From assembly GCA_017958935.1 (NCBI GenBank), contig JAGDBR010000264.1, positions 1 through 6,597 on the forward strand: DNA of 6,597 nucleotides, written 5' to 3'. The stretch comes from Lachnospiraceae bacterium (GTDB lineage Bacteria > Bacillota_A > Clostridia > Lachnospirales > Lachnospiraceae). Positions 4,672 to 6,597 of the stretch are shown in pieces (position 1 is the first letter of the stretch; each line of letters starts with the position of its first letter). The notes under the pieces are model-generated. The model saw only the letters and a list, made by a program, of their open reading frames with translations, made no database searches and was not told the DNA's origin. The translations under genes and the position numbers were made by a program.

Positions 4672-5448
4672 TCACATCACCAGGTAGCCGCCGTCGACCG
4701 GGATGATCGCGCCGCCCAGGTAGTCGCTTGCGTGTGAAGCAAGGAACAGGCACGGGCCCTTCATGTCGTCGCCGGTGTCCCAGCGGTGCGCCGGGATCCG
4801 CTGCGTCAGCTCGTCATAGCGCTGCTGCGTGAAGCGCGGATGCGTCGGGTCCTTCAGCGCGGCGTTCATCTCCGTATCCATGTAGCCCTGGGCGAGGGCA
4901 TTGACGTTGATGCCGTACTGGAAAAGGTCGTTGCTGAAGGCCTTCGTCAGCTGGGCGACGCCGCCCTTCGCGGCCGCATAGGCCGCGATCGTCTTGCCGC
5001 CGAAGAAGGAGATCATCGAGGCCGTCAGGATGATCTTTCCGTAACCCTTCGGCTTGAAGACGTTCGCTGCGTCCCGTGCAAGCCAGAAGACCGAATTCAG
5101 GTTCGTGTCGATGACGTCGTTCCAGTCGTCGTCCGGGAACTCGTTCGCCGGATGGCGCCGCTGGATGCCATGCGCGACGACGAGGATGTCCAGGTCGTTT
5201 CCGAGCTTTTCAAGGCACTCGCGGAAGGCCCTGCCGCACGCTTCCCGTTCGGAAAGATCCGCCTGCACGCCGTGGCAGGCAAAGCCGGACGCGCGGAATT
5301 CCGCGGCGACTTCATATAATTTTTCACTCGTCCCGATGATGCAGACCTCCGCGCCCGCTTCCATCAGCCCTTCGGCCATGCCTTTTCCGAGGCCCCGGGT
5401 GCCGCCCGTGACGATCGCTTTCTTCCCTTTGACGTCAAAAAGATCCAT
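4672..5448 (-). CDS. kduD: KduD-like short-chain dehydrogenase (sugar-acid oxidoreductase)
   Basis: This 258-residue classical SDR has the Rossmann motif TGGTRGLG at 14-21, catalytic N116, S144, Y157 and K161 (Y-A-A-A-K), and a C-terminal P-V-D-G-G. Segments such as IQRRHPANEF, ASMISFFGG, RIPAHRW and LASHASDYLGG follow KduD, the 2-dehydro-3-deoxy-D-gluconate 5-dehydrogenase of pectin and glycosaminoglycan breakdown, and related 2-deoxy-D-gluconate or gluconate dehydrogenases. The exact substrate within this group is uncertain. One oddity is that the usual NNAG motif reads V91-A-H-G94. The start at 5448 has GGAGGG seven bases upstream and begins the protein at the family's normal MDLFDVKGKKA; the 49-residue upstream extension of the frame runs through the promoter and has no ribosome binding site. 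A good promoter lies at 5504-5532. It is the first gene of an operon with the NodB-like gene. Confidence 0.88.
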   Translation of the reverse strand: MDLFDVKGKKAIVTGGTRGLGKGMAEGLMEAGAEVCIIGTSEKLYEVAAEFRASGFACHGVQADLSEREACGRAFRECLEKLGNDLDILVVAHGIQRRHPANEFPDDDWNDVIDTNLNSVFWLARDAANVFKPKGYGKIILTASMISFFGGKTIAAYAAAKGGVAQLTKAFSNDLFQYGINVNALAQGYMDTEMNAALKDPTHPRFTQQRYDELTQRIPAHRWDTGDDMKGPCLFLASHASDYLGGAIIPVDGGYLVM

Positions 5449-5467
5449 CCCTGTTCCCTCCGTGAGC

Positions 5468-5484
5468 GCGGCGCTCCCCGCCGC
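5468..5484 (-). other. Leader hairpin just upstream of the kduD-like ribosome binding site
   Basis: GCGGCG and CGCCGC form a perfect 6-bp stem with a 5-base loop between the predicted transcription start and the GGAGGG site. It could influence ribosome access, but there is no recognisable riboswitch. Confidence 0.35.
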
Positions 5485-5503
5485 TGTTTCTGTATCTTTC
5501 TTT

Positions 5504-5532
5504 ATTGTGGAGCATTTCCGCCGCTTTTTCAA
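5504..5532 (-). promoter_or_regulatory. Sigma-70 promoter of the kduD-like operon
   Basis: On the minus strand, TTGAAA (5532-5527), a 17-base spacer and CACAAT (5509-5504) are followed by an AT-rich start region. The -35 box matches consensus at 5 of 6 positions and the -10 box at 4 of 6. Transcription would start near 5497, about 50 bases before the ATG. No known operator sequence is recognisable, though GC-rich inverted repeats lie just upstream at about 5550-5570. Confidence 0.6.
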
Positions 5533-5597
5533 GCAGAAAAAGGCGCAGGCGCCTCCGGGCGCCGCCCGGCCCCGCAAAAGTTCCGAAAAGCGCACAA

Positions 5598-5646
5598 AAA
5601 GACGGTCCTAAAGCCCTGAAAAGGGGCCTTAGGGCCGTCTTTCTTT
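5598..5646 (-). terminator. Strong, possibly bidirectional terminator after the surface-protein gene
   Basis: GACGGTCCTAA (5601-5611) pairs with 5629-5639, and an inner GCCC/GGGC continues the stem to a small A-rich loop. A run of T follows on both strands: TTTTTGTG on the minus strand, TTTCTTT on the plus. It sits about 65 bases past the stop codon of the surface protein and separates it from the kduD-like promoter. Confidence 0.8.
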
Positions 5647-5706
5647 CATGTGCGTAAACATGCCCGTCCGGGGCTGAACCCGCGGAAACAGGCCGTTTTA
5701 CAGGGT

Positions 5707-6597
5707 TTACCGTTCGTCCCTTCTCCTGTACAGGAACAGCACTGCGGCAAAGCCCAGCCCGGAGCTTAAGAGCACCCACAGGTATGCCGGCCACCGGTTC
5801 AGATCGCCGGTATGCGGAATGCTGTCGTTCACGATCTCGGGCTTTTCGATGGCCTCGCCGTCCACGCTCCACTTCACGGACGCGCTGATCGTGCCGTCGC
5901 CGTTGTCGGTCAGCGTCACGGTCGCGGTAAAGATCCGGTCGTCGTAGATGATGTCTTCTTCCGGCTTCTCCGGGATGACTTCGTTCAGCGTGAACGTCAG
6001 CGTCGCTTCCGTCTTGCCTTCCTCGAAGACCGTCTCGTCCACGAGGACCGGCGTGAAGACGATCTTGCCGTCCGCGTCGTTGAAGACCGTCTCCAGAACG
6101 GTGCCCTTCTGATCCTTCAGTTCGAAGCTGAACTGGCCGTCCTTCAGTTCGCCGCCTTCGTAGATCTTCTTCGCCTCGAACGGGATCCCGCCTTCGGCAT
6201 GATATTCGTTTACGAAGGTCTGCTCGATCAGTCCGCTGTAGCTGACGACCACGTCCAGCGTGCCGTCGCCGTTATCGGAGAAGTTCACCGTCACCGTCAG
6301 GGTGCCGGTCGTGTACGTCACGCCCGGGACCTTCCCTTCGGCTTCGCTGATCGTGTAGACGAGCGGCAGGCTGTCCTTGTCCGCGGAGAGCAGATACTCG
6401 ATCGCCGTGAAGACGACCTTGCCGTCCTTGTCGTTCGGAACGACTTCAAGGACGTTGCCGTCCGCATCCTTCAGCTCGAAGCTGAACTCGCCTTCCTTCA
6501 GCGTGCGGCCGGTCAGTTCCTTCTTCGCTTCGAACACAGCCTCGCCCTTCGCGTCATAGACATTCGTGACCGTCAGGCTGTCTTCGCCGTCGTAGTC
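5707..6597 (-). CDS. Sortase-anchored pilin-like surface protein, Spy0128/FctA-type repeats (5'-truncated)
   Basis: The frame is open to the window edge; 296 C-terminal residues are visible. They hold two Spy0128-like pilus-shaft domains at about 20-132 and 136-259, and the tail of an earlier one (LTVTNVY, 8-14). Each begins with F-E-A-K-K, continues with G-x-F-S-F-E-L-K-D, and ends with D-N-G-D-G-T and an Asn strand. By family analogy the isopeptide residues are Lys25/26, Glu41 and Asn130 in the first domain and Lys143/144, Glu159 and Asn257 in the second. The C terminus is a cell-wall sorting signal: IPHTG at 260-264, a variant of LPxTG, then a hydrophobic helix and the basic tail RRRDER. 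The protein is therefore secreted, covalently attached to peptidoglycan or polymerised by sortase, and probably adhesive. No sortase gene is in the window. The internal GTG at 6537 lies inside a domain and is not the start. Confidence 0.92.
   Translation of the reverse strand, partial: DYDGEDSLTVTNVYDAKGEAVFEAKKELTGRTLKEGEFSFELKDADGNVLEVVPNDKDGKVVFTAIEYLLSADKDSLPLVYTISEAEGKVPGVTYTTGTLTVTVNFSDNGDGTLDVVVSYSGLIEQTFVNEYHAEGGIPFEAKKIYEGGELKDGQFSFELKDQKGTVLETVFNDADGKIVFTPVLVDETVFEEGKTEATLTFTLNEVIPEKPEEDIIYDDRIFTATVTLTDNGDGTISASVKWSVDGEAIEKPEIVNDSIPHTGDLNRWPAYLWVLLSSGLGFAAVLFLYRRRDER

Noticed and set aside
3780..4706. Long plus-strand open frame (308 codons)
   Set aside because: Antisense to the NodB-like gene, Arg/Leu-rich, no domain, no ribosome binding site.
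5449..5595. N-terminal extension of the KduD-like frame
   Set aside because: It covers the promoter and leader; the family's normal start and a GGAGGG site support 5448.
5054..5611. Plus-strand frame of 185 codons
   Set aside because: Antisense to the KduD-like gene; Ser/Pro/Arg-rich with no domain.
5435..5872. Minus-strand frame of 145 codons between the surface protein and kduD-like gene
   Set aside because: It runs through a strong terminator and the kduD-like promoter and overlaps two well-supported genes in another frame.

Overview
The window comes from a GC-rich bacterium, most likely a Clostridia-type Firmicute (Lachnospiraceae or Oscillospiraceae-like). The reasons are strong AGGAGG-type ribosome binding sites, a sortase-anchored Spy0128-like pilin, a MutT-type Nudix enzyme of the clostridial kind, a KduD-like dehydrogenase, and several small conserved proteins typical of gut Clostridia. 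The genus cannot be fixed from the sequence. I see no rRNA, tRNA, CRISPR array, transposase or phage gene.

Layout. (1) 1-1318, plus strand: the 3' part of a nickel-pincer lactate racemase (LarA) family gene. One base later comes a 114-residue protein built almost entirely of six exact 16-residue repeats. (2) 1333-2747, minus strand: a Nudix hydrolase fused to a HAD-type 5'-nucleotidase (358 aa), then a 122-bp GC-rich gap with three hairpins, then a conserved 71-aa protein that converges on the plus-strand pair with only 14 bp between. (3) 2834-3640: a two-gene minus-strand unit, a zinc-ribbon protein and a DUF6440-like protein overlapping by ATGA. It has a 39-bp tandem repeat in its upstream leader and an unrelated 35-bp tandem repeat beyond its downstream terminator. 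(4) 3721-5532, minus strand: a sigma-70-like promoter, a KduD-like short-chain dehydrogenase, a NodB-like (polysaccharide deacetylase fold) protein, and two consecutive intrinsic terminators. (5) 5598-6597, minus strand: the C-terminal part of a cell-wall-anchored surface protein or pilin with isopeptide-type domains and an IPHTG sorting signal, closed by a strong hairpin terminator.

How they work together. The window is a series of short independent units rather than one pathway. The Nudix-nucleotidase fusion looks like a two-step nucleotide-pool cleaner. The KduD-like and NodB-like pair suggests sugar-acid or polysaccharide metabolism, but the two proteins are not a textbook pair. The most unusual items are the 16-residue repeat protein coupled to larA, the Nudix-nucleotidase fusion, and the two short tandem-repeat tracts that bracket the zinc-ribbon/DUF6440 unit. 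No complete new defence or mobile system is evident.
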